The position numbers and the translations under genes are program-made. The notes under the pieces were generated by a model that was given only the letters and a program-made list of their open reading frames with translations, searched no databases and was not told where the DNA came from. 64,000 bases of DNA from Punica granatum (Eukaryota; Streptophyta; Magnoliopsida; Myrtales; Lythraceae), in the NCBI RefSeq assembly GCF_007655135.1, contig NC_045132.1, positions 17,560,534 to 17,624,533 on the forward strand, written 5' to 3'. Positions 23,940 to 37,142 of the stretch are shown one piece after another; position 1 is the stretch's first letter; the number at the start of each line of letters is the position of its first letter.

Positions 23940-26799
23940 TGAAGCTCGAGATCATATGGGAATTGAATATGATTATTATTATTATTATTTGTGATAAGAT
24001 AATGGACAGAGTTTGTTCCTTTGAAGTATAAAATTTAAAGTGAAGTTCTCATTGTGGGCTGTAAAGCAAGTAGTTTGATTTAATGATTCACTTCATAATT
24101 GAGCCTACCAGCCAATGTTAATCTTGACGGGTAAGAATAGCAAAATTATACTTGGAAAAGATTTCAAAAAAAAAAAGTTTGATAAGTATATATTCCCAGT
24201 TGATTTGTGGGTCTAATTTTCTATAAAGCTAGATATAAAAAGATCTTTTTAATATTCTCTAATTTTAATGATGCTGGAAGAAGCTCATACATGCTTAAAG
24301 TTAAAATCAGTAGTACCAAAAATTTTACGAAGAAAATTGGTAATTAAAATGGTATATTGTTGGTCTAAGTAGGTCGGTGCTCAAGTTTAGATTAATTTCA
24401 ATAAATAAGCTGATAACAAAATGTATTCTAATTTAAAAAGAAAAGATTTATTATCAAATAAAAAAAGATTTATTGCAATTATAAAGAGTTTTACTACAAA
24501 ATTTAATTTATATAGATTCTTTGGTAGTTTATAGTGTGGTGGCATCAACTATAATAGCGTGAAAGAGAACTGATTGCTTTTGAATATCAATAGACCATTT
24601 TTAAGAAGGACAGCATACGTTACCTTGAACTCCACATATTGATTTTACTTTTCAGTATTAAGCTCGAGAAAACGACGAACTTTTCTCTCCTTTCCTTAAA
24701 CCTAATAAGATAAAGCCTTGTATATCATTGGGACCTTTATATTATTTCGAGCTTTTTCCATGTAAGTTGTCAAATTAAATGTGTCATGTCAAAATTGTCA
24801 AGTCATAGATTGGTTAAGGACGCCAAGAAATTGGGGATGGCCATTGGATGTTGGGAATGTCAGTGCAAGCGAAAGATGTTGGTCCCACTTAGATTAAGAA
24901 ATTAATGCATGTGAGGGTAGTTATCTCTTATATCAGGTAAAGTAGATGATCATCCTACTTGACTTTATGTGCCCCTTCCCCGATCAATGACAAAACTTCT
25001 CATCCTTCAATCACTGGCAAGCACCAACAAACACCAAAAGGATTAAATCGAGAGATTGGAAAATGCGGTGTCTAACTTCGTATAGTTAATATCTCGATCG
25101 TGTTATCAGTGTGAATTTACTTATTATATACGAGCTAATTTTTTATCTTATGATATATCATTGAACTTGTAGAACTGAATTAGATACTCATAAAGAGGAG
25201 TCTGACAATATCAAATGCATAAGTGATCTTATGCAAGATCACGGGGATGTACAAATTAATTATTTTTTTTTCTCTCTCTTTTTTGGTGGAAAGTTGATAT
25301 ATTAATTGAACCAAAAAAACATTGAGATATTATTATACTTTATTCACATGAACACTTTAAATTTATTCGATATTTTTTACAATTATAGTATTCTCTAAAA
25401 AGTGAATATATTCACGGTCAATTCAAAAGATCAAGCTAATAAGGTAGAATATTATTTTTTTTTTACATACTCTAATTTTTTTTATAATCTACTCTCTCCA
25501 ACAATGCCCGCCTTCATGTAATAATAACAAGGACTATAGACACCTGTTCTTAAGTGAGATATGTCTACACTCAACCCTAACAATTGACTACTGAAATTAA
25601 ATCGGATCTCAAGGAGAGAGTGAATTTTACATCATCTTCCATATCTGAGTATGGAGGGCAACAAAAGGGACGAGATGGTCGCAGTCGACATTATCTCAAT
25701 ATCCGGAAAACATAGAGCACTGTCCCCCCAAAATTTGCCCACTCTTCACACTTAGAGTTTTTTTTTTTTTACTGAAAATTGTTCCATTTTTGGTAGCTTC
25801 GCTTGCAAGAGAGGTCACAACCACATCAGAAACTTCGACCCTTTACTTCACTAAACTTCAACCTTGGAAGTTCAACCCCCCCATCCATGGTGGACCTGTG
25901 AAAACTAATTGTCATGATTGAATGTTTGCGCTTTCTTTGCCTTATTAAGCAAGCATTTTACTTAGTGGAACCCCCCCAATTGCACCTAGAAACAAGAAGG
26001 AAGCCACCAATTTTGGACAAACCCGAGACCCGACATATCGAATCTCGGTTTCCTATATTAGATCTGGGATCGGTATCGTGCATCATAGAGCTATTTTGCA
26101 AGGTAAGATCATTCAATGGTTATTCCACTGGAAATGAAAAAGATCCAATCCTATTAACTAAATAAGATTCAAGGTAATTGAAAATGGGACTAGAGTGTTC
26201 AATTTCATGTGAGGCTAAAACCAAGGTAAAGCCGGGTTTCTATCTTCGATGTCGCAGTGTGCATATATGGTCTTTTTATATGGTAGACTTCGAAATAGAA
26301 AAGAAACATAGATTTTGCAAAAAAAATTAAATCGATTAACTTTGTGTGACGTATCCATCATCTGGCTCTAACAAACACCATTATTGTGATGATGAAAAAC
26401 ATATATATTATGCAGGATTACACATAAATATGTTGTTTGGTGGTAAAGCGGCACATGGTATCTGGACTAATTTCTACGCACACCTTGATTAATCTGCCTC
26501 CCAAGCGTTCAAGAGAGATAGGTAAGTTATCCATGTTTAAAATTAACGGGAATTTTGCGAAACGCTACTTTTTGAATCTTGGTGATTCTGTGATCAATTT
26601 TCCTCTTAACCATCCGATTAAACCCCACAGATTAAGGTGAAGAATATTGTTCATTTTAACATAATTGGTCAATGCTATTATATATAACGATTGACGATAC
26701 CGTAAGAAGCAAGATTTATACATTGAAATTCCTTGTTTTTTTCCGTGCAATATCTGTTATTCAAAAACAAAAATACTCTGATCAATTCATTTTGAGCCA
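23940..26799. other. Intergenic upstream of BXL1, no gene recognised
   Basis: AT-rich sequence with ATT and T runs. Open frames at 25914-26165 (+) and 26437-26640 (+) have no recognisable motif or gene structure. Confidence 0.45.
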
Positions 26800-26930
26800 A
26801 ATCGACCCACTAAAAAATGAAGTTATTTCAATCGTAGATTTTATCTATTAATAAGATTCGAACACAAGATATTATTTAAGGAAAAGAGATGCTTGGCCAA
26901 CTAAACCAATTCCGACGTTGGTTGAGTTAT
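26800..26930 (-). mobile_element. tRNA-derived SINE (minus strand)
   Basis: On the minus strand an A-box-like TGGTTTAGTTGGCCAAGC is followed by a B-box-like GTGTTCGAATCTT about 40 bases on, then by tagtgggtcgatttgg, which matches the tagtgggccgactcag block of the SINE at 11.2 kb. They are probably one family. End points are approximate and no TSD was defined. Confidence 0.5.
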
Positions 26931-27342
26931 GTTTAATTTATTAGTATGTTATCATCTACTTATGTTCCAAATCTAATATATATTTGTCTTCTGGATGGAC
27001 AGCTTTGTTATATTAAATAGAGACAAGATACGCAGCACGTACTGCCTTAATTTTTGGGATAGATTAAAAAAAGGTCTTGGCAGCATGAATATTGAAAATT
27101 CTTATTATTAGTTTCCGTAAAATCAGCTTGTTGACTGGATATATATACTCTTCAATTTTTTTTTCCGTGGTTGGATTATATACTATGTTATTGTGAGAAG
27201 AAGGCACTATGGTGCAGCAGTAGCATGGAACAAAGAGGATCCGCATTGGATTTCGTAATTGGTACTTCACATATTCTTCATTTCCTTCTTTTTTCATTTT
27301 ACAGTTTTGTTAAATCCATGAGTATCTCTTAACAGAAAAAAA

Positions 27343-27375
<33 letters not shown>

Positions 27376-29339
27376 TAAATGAGGAAAAAAAATATTTTTG
27401 ATCTTATAAGTTTAGCATTTGGTCAATTATGATGCTCTAAGTTTTAAAAGTGTCGAAATAGTCCTATACGTTTGCTTCGTAAGGTAATTTTAGTTCATTT
27501 CGTGATTTATAAGACCAAAAATGTCTTTCTTTTTCAAAATTTATAAGACCATATTTTAATTGAAAGTCAACTTATAGGGTCAAAAATGTCTTTTTCAAAA
27601 CTTATAGGACCGAAATTGTCTTAAGGAGCAAATAATATGATTGATTCAGTAGTTTTAAATTTTATAAGACCAAAATTGATTGAATGTCAAACTTGTATGA
27701 TCAAAAATATATTTTCCCATTAAATTAGGGTTCTACAAGAAAACTAAGCCTTTTTTTTTGTTTTCAGTAATATAATTATATAGTACGCAAAATATTTTCT
27801 AAATAATAATAAATATTTTATTTCAGTTTATGAATTTGTTTCATCTATTAATATATTTTCAAACTGAGATACAGGGAGTACCATAAATATTTTGGTACTT
27901 CTTGCCCCATAACATGATGCCAGTAGTCGCCTTAAAAGTATTCCTTTGTAATTGATCAAATATGTCGTTCCCCTGGCATTGCAGACAATGTCAACCTCAT
28001 TGGCATTCCTTCCCTCGTGGGCCAAATTCAGATCATAAGTGCTACTGTCCAAATAAATATATAGAGAAGCTCATTCGATGCATTTTCTGCATTTAATAAG
28101 CGCATCGTGCAAGCACGAAGCTGAATCTGAATACAAGTGCTGAATAGAAATTTGAGCATGAAAATGGATCTATTTCAGCTGAATTATAAAAATTATGTCT
28201 GTTTTTCAAGAAGATCGAAATTTAGGGGACGTGACTACGCCTGCTGAAAGCCACATCTCCCATGATGGAACACTCTTTCTTGGGTCAATGACTAAACACT
28301 CTTTTACATACGTACAAATGTAAATAGAAGGTAGTTATTACTGTGACTTTATAACATGACTAATTTTCATGGTAACAACGCAGTAGTACATCACGTCGAA
28401 AGGTGCGATTCTTGAATAGAAGTATCACACATGTCAACTAAAATGTACCAGGTTGTTATCATTTGGTTATCATTCGGTCATATGTTACAACATCTCATTA
28501 TTAGCATATTAATTGTTGTAACTGAACAATCAAGGAAAACCTTGACCTGAGTGTGCAAATTGCTCTAACGTTGCCAAACAAGGAAGCAATCCTAAGACCA
28601 AAACCAACTTTTGACGAAGTGACAAAAGAAACTATGCAATCCGATAACTAAAAAAAACGTACAAAAGATAAAAATTTATATACAAAAAAAGGAGTGCAAA
28701 CTTCATTGTTTAATGAGAGGCAGGTTTGTATATATATTGAATTTCACCGTCGATTGGTTTTTTCTACTTTGCTAGCTGGAACCAATAAAATTTACGATGT
28801 ATATGCAGTTGTATTGTAGTTGGAATATGGGCAGGATCTGTCGGATGGATGATCAATGGTATGGATCATGGATGGATTCTTTCCCTTTTGCATTCTTTTA
28901 CTTCTTGTTTTCCTCGGGAATGGGCGTGATGGGTTGATGCGCTTTCAAAATGAGCTTTGTCATAGGTTATTCTATCATTTAATTCCGGTAGCGTAGAGCA
29001 ATGGCAATCGCAACATAAATATAAACAAATGAAATTATCCGACTCCATTACCGTGCCGTTCCTTATTCGGTACTACTCCATCATGGTAACTTTTACGATG
29101 GTGAGTTACTTTCACAAATGATTGAAGCAATGGCTTGCAGGTACAATGAACAATTTCTCATAAAGAACGGGATAAGTTAAATTGGGGGGAAAATACACAT
29201 ATTTGGCCCACAATCTTCGAATAGTTTCTCGATACCGTCATAAAGCTTTATTACTAAAGTGAAAGAAACTTTCTTCTTCTTCTTCTTCTTTGTCAAAACA
29301 ATTCACTTAATAATAGCTGAAACTGCTGAGTAACTTTGT
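26931..29339. other. Intergenic with a MULE-like inverted-repeat element, no gene recognised
   Basis: Apart from the element at 27380-27719 and a TA microsatellite at about 27345-27368, no gene or repeat of known type is seen. The frame at 27828-28052 (-) has no recognisable domain. Confidence 0.45.
27380..27719. mobile_element. MULE-like MITE with about 65-bp inverted ends
   Basis: The left end (ggaaaaaaaatatttttgatc, then ttataagttt) matches the reverse complement of the right end over about 65 bp with several mismatches. Inside are repeated (t)tataagacca/ttataggaccg blocks in both orientations. Flanks share ttaaatgag / ttaaattag, a possible 9-bp TSD with one mismatch, but the exact edges are ambiguous. 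Confidence 0.5.
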
Positions 29340-29640
29340 TTCGTTTTGTAATTTTATTTTTTTCACTTCGCTCGACCTAACTCCACTTTACTTTATCTTT
29401 AGTTCAATAATACAATCATTACTTTTTTCTTTTTCTTCAATTTCTTTTATCTTAACTACCGTTTAATTCAATTTTTAATACTAAATTCTCTCAACTATTC
29501 ATTATTTTTCTTACAATTCAACAACACAATCATTACTTTTTTATTTTTTTTCTTAATCCCGTTATTACAACCCCAATTAAAAAAATAAAATATATATATA
29601 TATATATATATATTTGGAGTTAACTTCACTCCATTTTCAG
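29340..29640 (-). repeat. Interspersed MITE-like repeat, copy B
   Basis: Reverse-orientation relative of the repeat at 17088: it contains aatacaatcattactttttt, tttaattcaatttttaatac and taaattctctcaactattcat. An internal block (aatacaatcattac / aacacaatcattac) occurs twice. A TA microsatellite sits at about 29590-29612 near one end. Confidence 0.6.
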
Positions 29641-31529
29641 ACGTCATATAGGTCCTTTTGTAGCAAGGTATGTTGACCGATGAAAAGTAATCGTGAAATA
29701 TTTTACTACTGGTGAAAAATCGGATTATCTAAAATAATAAACAGGGAAAACCCCGCCCATTCAGTTCTATTTCTTTTTTTTTTCTTTTTTTAAATAAAAT
29801 TTCAAATTAAAAATAAGTTTTGGACAGAAAAATTTTAAGGAATTGACCGAAGATTAATTGGAGGACTCAAAGTGACATTATTAGCAAAGGCGGAGGAGAA
29901 GGTTTAGCCCAAGAAAAGATTTGGGACAAAAAAAAAAGGAACTAAATACGAGTAACTGTGTTTCTTTTGAATAGGCATGACAATTTACCACAAAAAAACA
30001 AAGAAAAAAAAATGAGAGAGTTGTTGTGGAGCTGCAACCTAGACACACCAATCTCATTGACCATTTTTAGGACCACATCCAAGGGTTGGGATGTTTGCGA
30101 CTGTCTTGATGTGACTGGTTCGGTCTATAAAACCAAACTAGTATTGATGATATGGGCCGGGTGGATGAACATTGCACGCAGAAACTATGGTGATTGCTCT
30201 TGCAATTGCGTGGCTAGTTTGTGCGCGATGGGAGAGACAATCACAACGTTGTTATGACTCCTAGCCTGTCGTGTTTGCTAAGATCGCCACTAGATCGCCT
30301 TGAACACTCACGACTATTGGGGTTGGCCATCGTAGTTGATTGCCATAAATGATGGTTTGCTTGTACCAGCATTAACAATCTAGGGGTTTTGGACCCTCAA
30401 TTTGCATTTATTTCCTTTATTTCTTTTTTATGTTTGTCATCAGCTAATATATTCAGAGATATAAGATAACTTCCTGTATAACAAATGTGACTCGTAATAT
30501 TCGTAAGGACATTAGGCCGTGTTTGACTACCAAATGCTCAAATTAATTTTTCAACATTTAGGTTTGTTTAGTTAACATAAAAGAAAATGATATACTAAAT
30601 AGATTAAGTCAAAAAAGCACTTCGACTGAAAAACTGAAAAACTACTTATTCAATGCAACTACCTCTGTTTTTTTTTTCTTTTCTTTTTTTTCAATTTTCA
30701 ACTTCTTATTTTTACAAAATATTAAAATAATATGATATAAACATTGGGTTAAAAGTGAAAAAAAAAGTAAAAATGTAGGGCTGTCCAGTAAATTTAAGTT
30801 CCCAAGAACTTCAAATTGTCGGCATTTGTTTCACCAAACAATTTTTACTTAACTTATTAAGTACTTATTTTAGTAAAAGCTTAAAATTTCAGGATGTAGA
30901 CTGAGTGCTCAAATTTTTTTTTTGGGTCAATCAGTGCTCAAATTTTAAGTTTAAATGAAACAAAAGCTAAATTAATATGGAAAAAACAAATCGGCATTCC
31001 ATGTAAGAATAAGATAATTGACGACAAATAAATTTTTAGTATGAATTACCTTTCCAAGCAATAATAAATAAATAAATAAATTTTTAGGTTGAAACATGAA
31101 AAGAATACAAAGTTTGACGACAGAAAACCATATGTAAATAATTTTCCAACTGCAGCTGGAAAAAAATCCATACTTTCCTAATGAAGTACGACAATCAATT
31201 AATATTACAAGTGGGTACTGTGGCACACGCAATTTTATTTAAGTTGATGACAGAGGTCCAGTCTGTATAATGAATGCAATTTGATCAAGTACTTGCTGAG
31301 TGTTTGGTCAATTTCAATGTGGTACAAATTTCTACTTTTTTCTTCCGATTACAAAAAGGACTCACATGCCTAGTAAAAGATCATCTAAAGGAAAATAGAG
31401 AGTGAAATGGGAATTCCCAGTGATTATAATTTACTGCCGGTCAATTATGAATGCTATCGTACCGAATTCCCTATCCCTTACATTTTTGTCTTCTTTTTTC
31501 GTATATCTCATTTTGACAAGAATATGTTA
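29641..31529. other. Intergenic, no gene recognised
   Basis: About 30514-30960 starts ggccgtgtttgactacc, MITE-like, but a matching inverted end was not convincing. The open frame 29958-30257 (+) shows no domain. Confidence 0.4.
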
Positions 31530-31761
31530 TTCTGCGTTTGGTTTCAAAGTAGGATTTTAAAATCAAATTTTGATTTTGAAAAAGAGTAGTATAAATGGGG
31601 CCCACCCTTTGACTTTGTATGAATTATTTTATTTTGTTGTGAAAAAAGAGTAGTATAAATGTGGTTCACCCTTTGATTTTGTATAAATTATTTTGTTTTG
31701 TTGTGGGTAGAATTAAGTTAAAGCAGGATTTTAAAATCCTACTATGAAACCAAACAAGCCA
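31530..31761. mobile_element. PIF/Harbinger-type MITE with TTA TSD
   Basis: Ends are TTCTGCGTTTGGTTTC on the left and TGGCTTGTTTGGTTTC on the opposite strand at the right; both continue into tagtaggattttaaaatc-type sequence, giving TIRs of about 35 bp. TTA flanks both sides (31527-31529, 31762-31764), the expected 3-bp TWA target. The interior is an about 64-bp unit repeated in tandem (31578-31706, aaagagtagtataaatg...). No coding capacity. Confidence 0.75.
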
Positions 31762-31764
31762 TTA

Positions 31765-33129
31765 ATCTTTATTGGATGAAATGAGTAGGTAAAATAGAAA
31801 AGCTGAGTATTTTCCTCTATATCCTCTTTTGTAGCGGAACGATATATCTATTTGAATATCGATAAAATATTCTCATTATCATTCGAGAAAAAACTTAAAA
31901 CAGACAAGAGATTGACAATCTTGACATCATTGGGTTCAAGCAAGTAGATGACAACCACTGAAATTGGATTACTTATTTTTTCAACAAGTAAATTATCTCA
32001 TCTACTATTACTTATTTCGTCAGCATTATATATGCGTATTAGGTCCAACAACAGATTCTTCCATCCGGAATTGGATAACGAAAATTTATCCAAAACAGTA
32101 ACATTATATAACTAGATCTTGAAGCAAGTAGATGAATCGACTTCGACAATATCTCTCTTTTTAGTGGGATTTTTCTTGACAATTATGCTTGGTAGTAGTT
32201 AGAAAATAATAATTGCATGGATGATGGATGACCTAGAGATAATTGCGACGCCATGATATCTCCTAGGGTGGAAGCGGCCCAAGTTCCGATCTGATTGGAC
32301 GGCAACGAAATTATTATTCACTCAATTGACTACCTAATATATATATATATATATAAATCTCCTATCCAGCTTCCCTCAAGATCAAGATCTAAGACATACT
32401 TGGACGAAAGGAAGAAACCTCACACTGTGTTTCCCTGCAAGATCTAGCACATACCTTACCCAACTGCTGTTCCAGGATTTAATAATAATAGTAGACAGAT
32501 ATATATATATATATATATATTCTTAAAAAAAGAAATTGTCCGCACATAGTTGTTGAATATTCTGATGACAAAAGTATATATCGAAAATGCATTTAAATTA
32601 CATTAAATTTAAAACTATTTTAACTTTCTCAAATATGTCATATATGACTACTTCTAATCGACATGATTTTCATTAATATTCCATCGTATAATTCACATTA
32701 TTGAATATGTGAAGTACACTATGGTATATGAGGATTAAATGATGTCAAATGAATTAAAACTATATGTAAAGAACGGATAGAAATTTAAAGAAATATAGCA
32801 AATATAGAATATTAAGTTAATACAGATCATGCTTGCATAAAACTACAATAACTTGTTGAGCTACATACCATGTAGATTCCTTATAGAAATATGGAAAACT
32901 TTTGAAAATATAAACATTTGTATGAAAGGTAGAAGGACCAATATGAAAATGAGGAATAAAATGGGGAATCTTCTAGAAACACAAAAAAAATAAAAATGAA
33001 AATCGAACAAACCAATAAAATTGGCCATATGTTACTCAAGGAACTCACCTTTAAATTAAGTATCGATAAAGATTTTTATTGAAAATGATGTATGCAATTA
33101 TTACGTAGATAGACATATTTTACATATCA
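31765..33129. other. Intergenic, AT-rich, no gene recognised
   Basis: TA microsatellites at about 32338-32356 and 32500-32520. No domain-bearing open frame. Confidence 0.5.
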
Positions 33130-34395
33130 CTAGTGTTCTCACCAGTGCGTTGTCGAGGTTTATTTCAAACAAAATTATTCACAATTTTAAAACAAAATAT
33201 ACTTTTTAAGTATAATGAAAATTTTCTTTAATAACTGAATACTTTGAATTGCAAACCTAATATATTACACTAATTTTAAATAGTTTAGTGCGAGTTTGCT
33301 ATTAATTCTCATATTTAATTACATTGCGTATTTATTTAATCGTTAATATTAATCATATTAACTACAAATATGAAATGCAAATATTCAAATTTTAGTTCGC
33401 AAATATTTTTTAAAATAATATATTGTTAAATTCTTAATTTCATTGATTAAAATGTTACCTTTTATGTGACTCTCATTTGTAGAATTAGAGCCATGTAGTT
33501 TATTCAACACATGTTAAACATTGTTCATATAATAAAAAAATATATTTAGGACATCACATTCAGATATATAAATTTTGATTAGCACATTTTTTGAAATATT
33601 GTAATCAAATACTTACTCACATGATAAATTTTATTTTTTAATGTGCTAGTACATTTATATAATTAGTGTCCTTGTGATAATTTATACATATGATTAACTA
33701 TTATTTTCAAATATAAAATATTATATATCGATTTTCATATTGATTTTATTAAATTATTTATCGTTTAAATAATTAAGTATAATTGTTACATCTATTGATA
33801 GCATTTATTGTAAAATGTAGTCAATTTTACATATGTGATATTTTTTTAAGTAGCCTTTTAATTTGATTAAATAAAAATTAATTTTTAATATTTTTCAATT
33901 ATGTTAATTCAAGAGCATTTGAGTAGCATTTATTGCAATTCAAGTAAATTTTATGTTAATATAATACAAATATATGCTAAAGATATATAAATTTTATTTA
34001 GCCCATTTTTTGAAATATATAAATCAAAATACTTATTTATTTTCACATGATAAATTTTACTTTTTAATGTGCTAATAAATTTATACAGTTGGTTTCTTGT
34101 GATGACTTATACATATGATTAACTAATTATTTTTGAAATATAAAATATTCTATGTCAATTTTAATATTTATTTTATTAAATTATTTATCATTTAAGAAAT
34201 TTATTATTATTGTTTAATTTAATGATTGCATTTATTGTAAAAAGGAGTCAATTTCACATATGTGATATATCTTGAAGTAGTATTTTAATGTCGAAAATTA
34301 AAAATTAATTTTATATATTTTTCAATTGTCTTAATTCAAGAGCATCTATCGAGTAGCATTTATTGCAATTTCGGTAAATTTTACTTATATATAGA
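33130..34395 (-). mobile_element. Non-autonomous Helitron (minus strand)
   Basis: On the minus strand the element starts TCTATATATAAGTAAAATTT after an A (5' TC rule) and ends with GCACTGGTGAGAACACTAG followed by T (3' CTRR rule), so it sits between host A and T as Helitrons do. The region before the 3' end (caacgcactgg) looks like the decayed terminal hairpin. It is 1266 bp, very AT-rich and non-coding, and contains a diverged direct duplication of about 420 bp. Confidence 0.6.
33564..34382. repeat. Diverged about 420-bp direct duplication in the Helitron
   Basis: Blocks cccattttttgaaatat / cacattttttgaaatat, catgataaattttacttttt / catgataaattttatttttt, tacatatgattaact, gcatttattgtaaaa and gagtagcatttattgcaatt recur in the same order about 420 bp apart (roughly 33564-33983 and 33984-34382). 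Divergence is considerable, so it is an old internal duplication. Confidence 0.75.
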
Positions 34396-34725
34396 TATCG
34401 ATTATGGAAATTAATATTTTTTTTTAATGACAAAGAAAGCTTACGAGTCTAATACAAAGAATTAAAAAATATAAATAAATGGCCACAACCTCTTATAATG
34501 AGAACCAAATCTGAAATCTCTTGATTTTCATAGTTGATGGAATCGCTGTAATGCTTTTCTCATGGAAATTAATATTTTGTATTGAAGTTGCAGGATTTGG
34601 AGAGTCATTAGAAGAGAGTATGATAAGAATTTCGAATTCTAAAAAAAAATTTGATTTATTTTAATCAATTATATTATTCATTATTTATTCATATAATATA
34701 ATTTATTCAATTTTTTATAAAAATG

Positions 34726-34990
34726 AAAAGGAAGAATTTTTGTTCACAAACCTATTTCGTTGTATTAAGCAATATAAAATTCAATTATTCATAATATATA
34801 TCCTATTCGAATTGCCGTATAAAAAATGAAAAACATAGAACTTTTGTTCACACACCTATTTCATTTTATTAGGCGATATAAAATTCAATTATTATAACAT
34901 ATATCCTATTCCATTTCAATAAATAAAACTAAAAAGGAAGAACTTTTGCTTATGTATTGATTTTGTTTTATTAGGCAATTTAAAAATGAT
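34726..34990 (+). repeat. About 101-bp tandem repeat, 2.6 copies
   Basis: gaacttttgttcacacacctatttc..., followed by ttaggcaatataaaattcaattatt... and atatatcctattc, recurs with starts near 34726, 34828 and 34928; the third is partial and more diverged. Adjacent to the Helitron but outside its termini. Confidence 0.75.
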
Positions 34991-36377
34991 CAAAAATAAA
35001 TAAATTATTTAATTCATAACTTGATTTTAATTTGTTTTTATTCACATATAATATATATTTTTATACGATTTTCTACTTTGTACTTGCATATATTATTTTC
35101 CAGTTTTACGAGGAAATATGCTCTTCTAGTACAATTTCTAATCATTAATTTGGTTGTTATCATTCTCAATCAACTCTGTGCTTTGTCTTGTCAAATTATT
35201 CTTCCTCCGCCATATTCCATAGCAGAAAAATGATGGCGCCAACGAGTAAATATATTTTTATAATTTCAAAAATTATTCTTTCAAATTCTTGAATGCAACA
35301 AATGGTAATTTCCCTCTCTCTCTTTTTTTGTGTCATTTTAGGCAATTTTATATTTTCTTATGAATGTCAGGTGTTCGGTCTATATAAGGGAGAATGTGCT
35401 GATAATTCTTTACTCTTGCAAACGATAATTACTTTTTTTCTTTTTTGTTACTAGGCAATGTAACATGTTTTTTAGATAAACATCTCACTGCCAAAGGAAA
35501 AGATGACAAACGCAATTGCGACTATGAGGAAGAAATTTTTAGTTTGTTTAGGAAACTTCCACTTCAATATAAAATTTCACTGCTTAAAATCTAGTCAATT
35601 TGGATGGTTGAGATGTCATCATGTATGGTAACTCTTCCTCTTTTTTTTTTTTTTCCTGTTTTTCTTTTGATGGAACATGCATAATAACTCTAAAATATAT
35701 GATGAGCCTGGGAATAGGGCCCCAAAACTAGTCCAACAAGGGACGGCCCAAAAGCCTAACACTGATCCCCCAATTGAGATCGCCAGCCTGCTCAAACAAG
35801 GTCGACGACCCTAACTGGGGAGTCGGAGGCTCCCTCGTTAGCCACAGAAACCCCCCCTGCTCGATCACTGGGATCCCACAGGGGGGCTCCCTTGCCGGCC
35901 ACCGACCCCTTGATTGGGGTCACGCGACATGCTCAGGGTTCGGTTGGACGGAAAGGCCCCGACCCCATCCGATCCAACCCTTTCATTTATTTTTATTTTT
36001 TAATGTTATAGTTTTTTTTAATTAAATTTAGGTCTTTAAAGTTATATTTTGTGTGAAAGTGTCACAGGAAAAGTTGTCACGTCAGCATTTTGTCCAATTT
36101 TCGACAAAAAATCGACAATGTACTGTGTGGTGCAAAAAGTTTTTTTTTTCGTGTTGTACAAGGAAATGATTTGAATTTGTGCTTCAGCGTGAAAAAAGTC
36201 AAAAAATCATGTTCTACAGTGCTATTTTCCCCATAATAAATGTTGAGTTTTAATTTTTGACTGCCTTTCACGAATAATGCAGATAGGGATATGAACCTTC
36301 ATTCAAATATTATCATTCAATAAATGTAAATACTAGATGATCATGCATAACACGAGTAATCATACTAGTATTTTGTA
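34991..36377. other. Intergenic; GC-rich patch inside AT-rich DNA
   Basis: About 35700-35985 is much richer in G and C than its surroundings and holds repeated gaccccttgattggggtca-type motifs, probably the interior of an old transposon. No complete open frame with a domain is seen. Confidence 0.4.
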
Positions 36378-36449
36378 TAGGTTTAGGATCTGGAATTTCT
36401 TGCAGCATATCATGTATATGAGGTTTTGACTCTATATAAAATTTTACAT

Positions 36450-36592
36450 GTAAAAAAAAACAATGTAGCGCAATGATACACACAAGTTCGATTCTTATTA
36501 TGAAACTATACATATCTCTTTATTAATTATTAGGAGTTTTATTTCATTGTACTAGACCCATGAGCCTCTTATTGTAAACGAAAAAACAAAGA
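36450..36592 (+). mobile_element. SINE, copy 1 in the tandem duplication
   Basis: A B-box-like CAAGTTCGATTCTTA is followed by tctctttattaattattagg, tttatttcattgtacta, gacccatgagcctcttattg and taaacgaaaaaa. The same 3' consensus recurs at 36.8-36.95, 40.9-41.03, 53.2 and 10.5 kb. The 5' end is approximate. Confidence 0.5.
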
Positions 36593-36805
36593 CAAATTTA
36601 CTTTTTTTAGACAAGTAAGAGAATTATGTATTATTCCTCTATTTTTTATAAAATCTTATATATTCGCCTTCTAACATAGAAAATATACTCTTCTATGAAT
36701 CCTCCAAAGACCTCGCACACCCCTTGATTCAAATAGGTTTAGGACCTGGAATTTCTTGCAGCATATCATGTGTATGAGGTTTTGACCCTATATAAAATTT
36801 TACAT

Positions 36806-36948
36806 GTAAGAAAAACAGTTTAGCGCAACGATACACGCAAGTTCGATTCTTATTATGAAACTACCCACATCTCTTTATTAATTATTAGAAGATTTACTTC
36901 ATTGTACTACACCCATGAGTCTTTTATTGTAAATGAAAAAACAAAGAA
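36806..36948 (+). mobile_element. SINE, copy 2 in the tandem duplication
   Basis: Duplicate of the SINE at 36450-36592 (caagttcgattctta, then acccatgagtcttttattg, then taaatgaaaaaac), carried along with the segmental duplication. Confidence 0.5.
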
Positions 36949-37142
36949 AAATTTACATTTTTTTAGACAAGTAAGAGAATTGTATATTATTCTTCAATTT
37001 TTGATAAAATTTTATATATTCGCCCTCTAACATAGAAAATATACTCTTCTATGAATCCTCCAAAGACTTCGCACACCCCTTGATTCAAATCCTGCAACCT
37101 TCCCTATCTATGGGCTCCATTTTTCATTATGGCTTAAACTAA

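Larger units (their letters stand above)
36378..37090 (+). repeat. Tandem segmental duplication of about 357 bp
   Basis: The segment from taggtttaggatctggaatt to cacaccccttgattcaaat at 36378-36733 is repeated directly at 36734-37090 with only scattered differences. Each copy includes a SINE 3' region ending in a short A-rich tail. The SINE inserted first and the locus was then duplicated. Confidence 0.85.

Noticed and set aside
30514..30960. Possible MITE starting ggccgtgtttgactacc
   Set aside because: No convincing inverted partner end or TSD could be matched.
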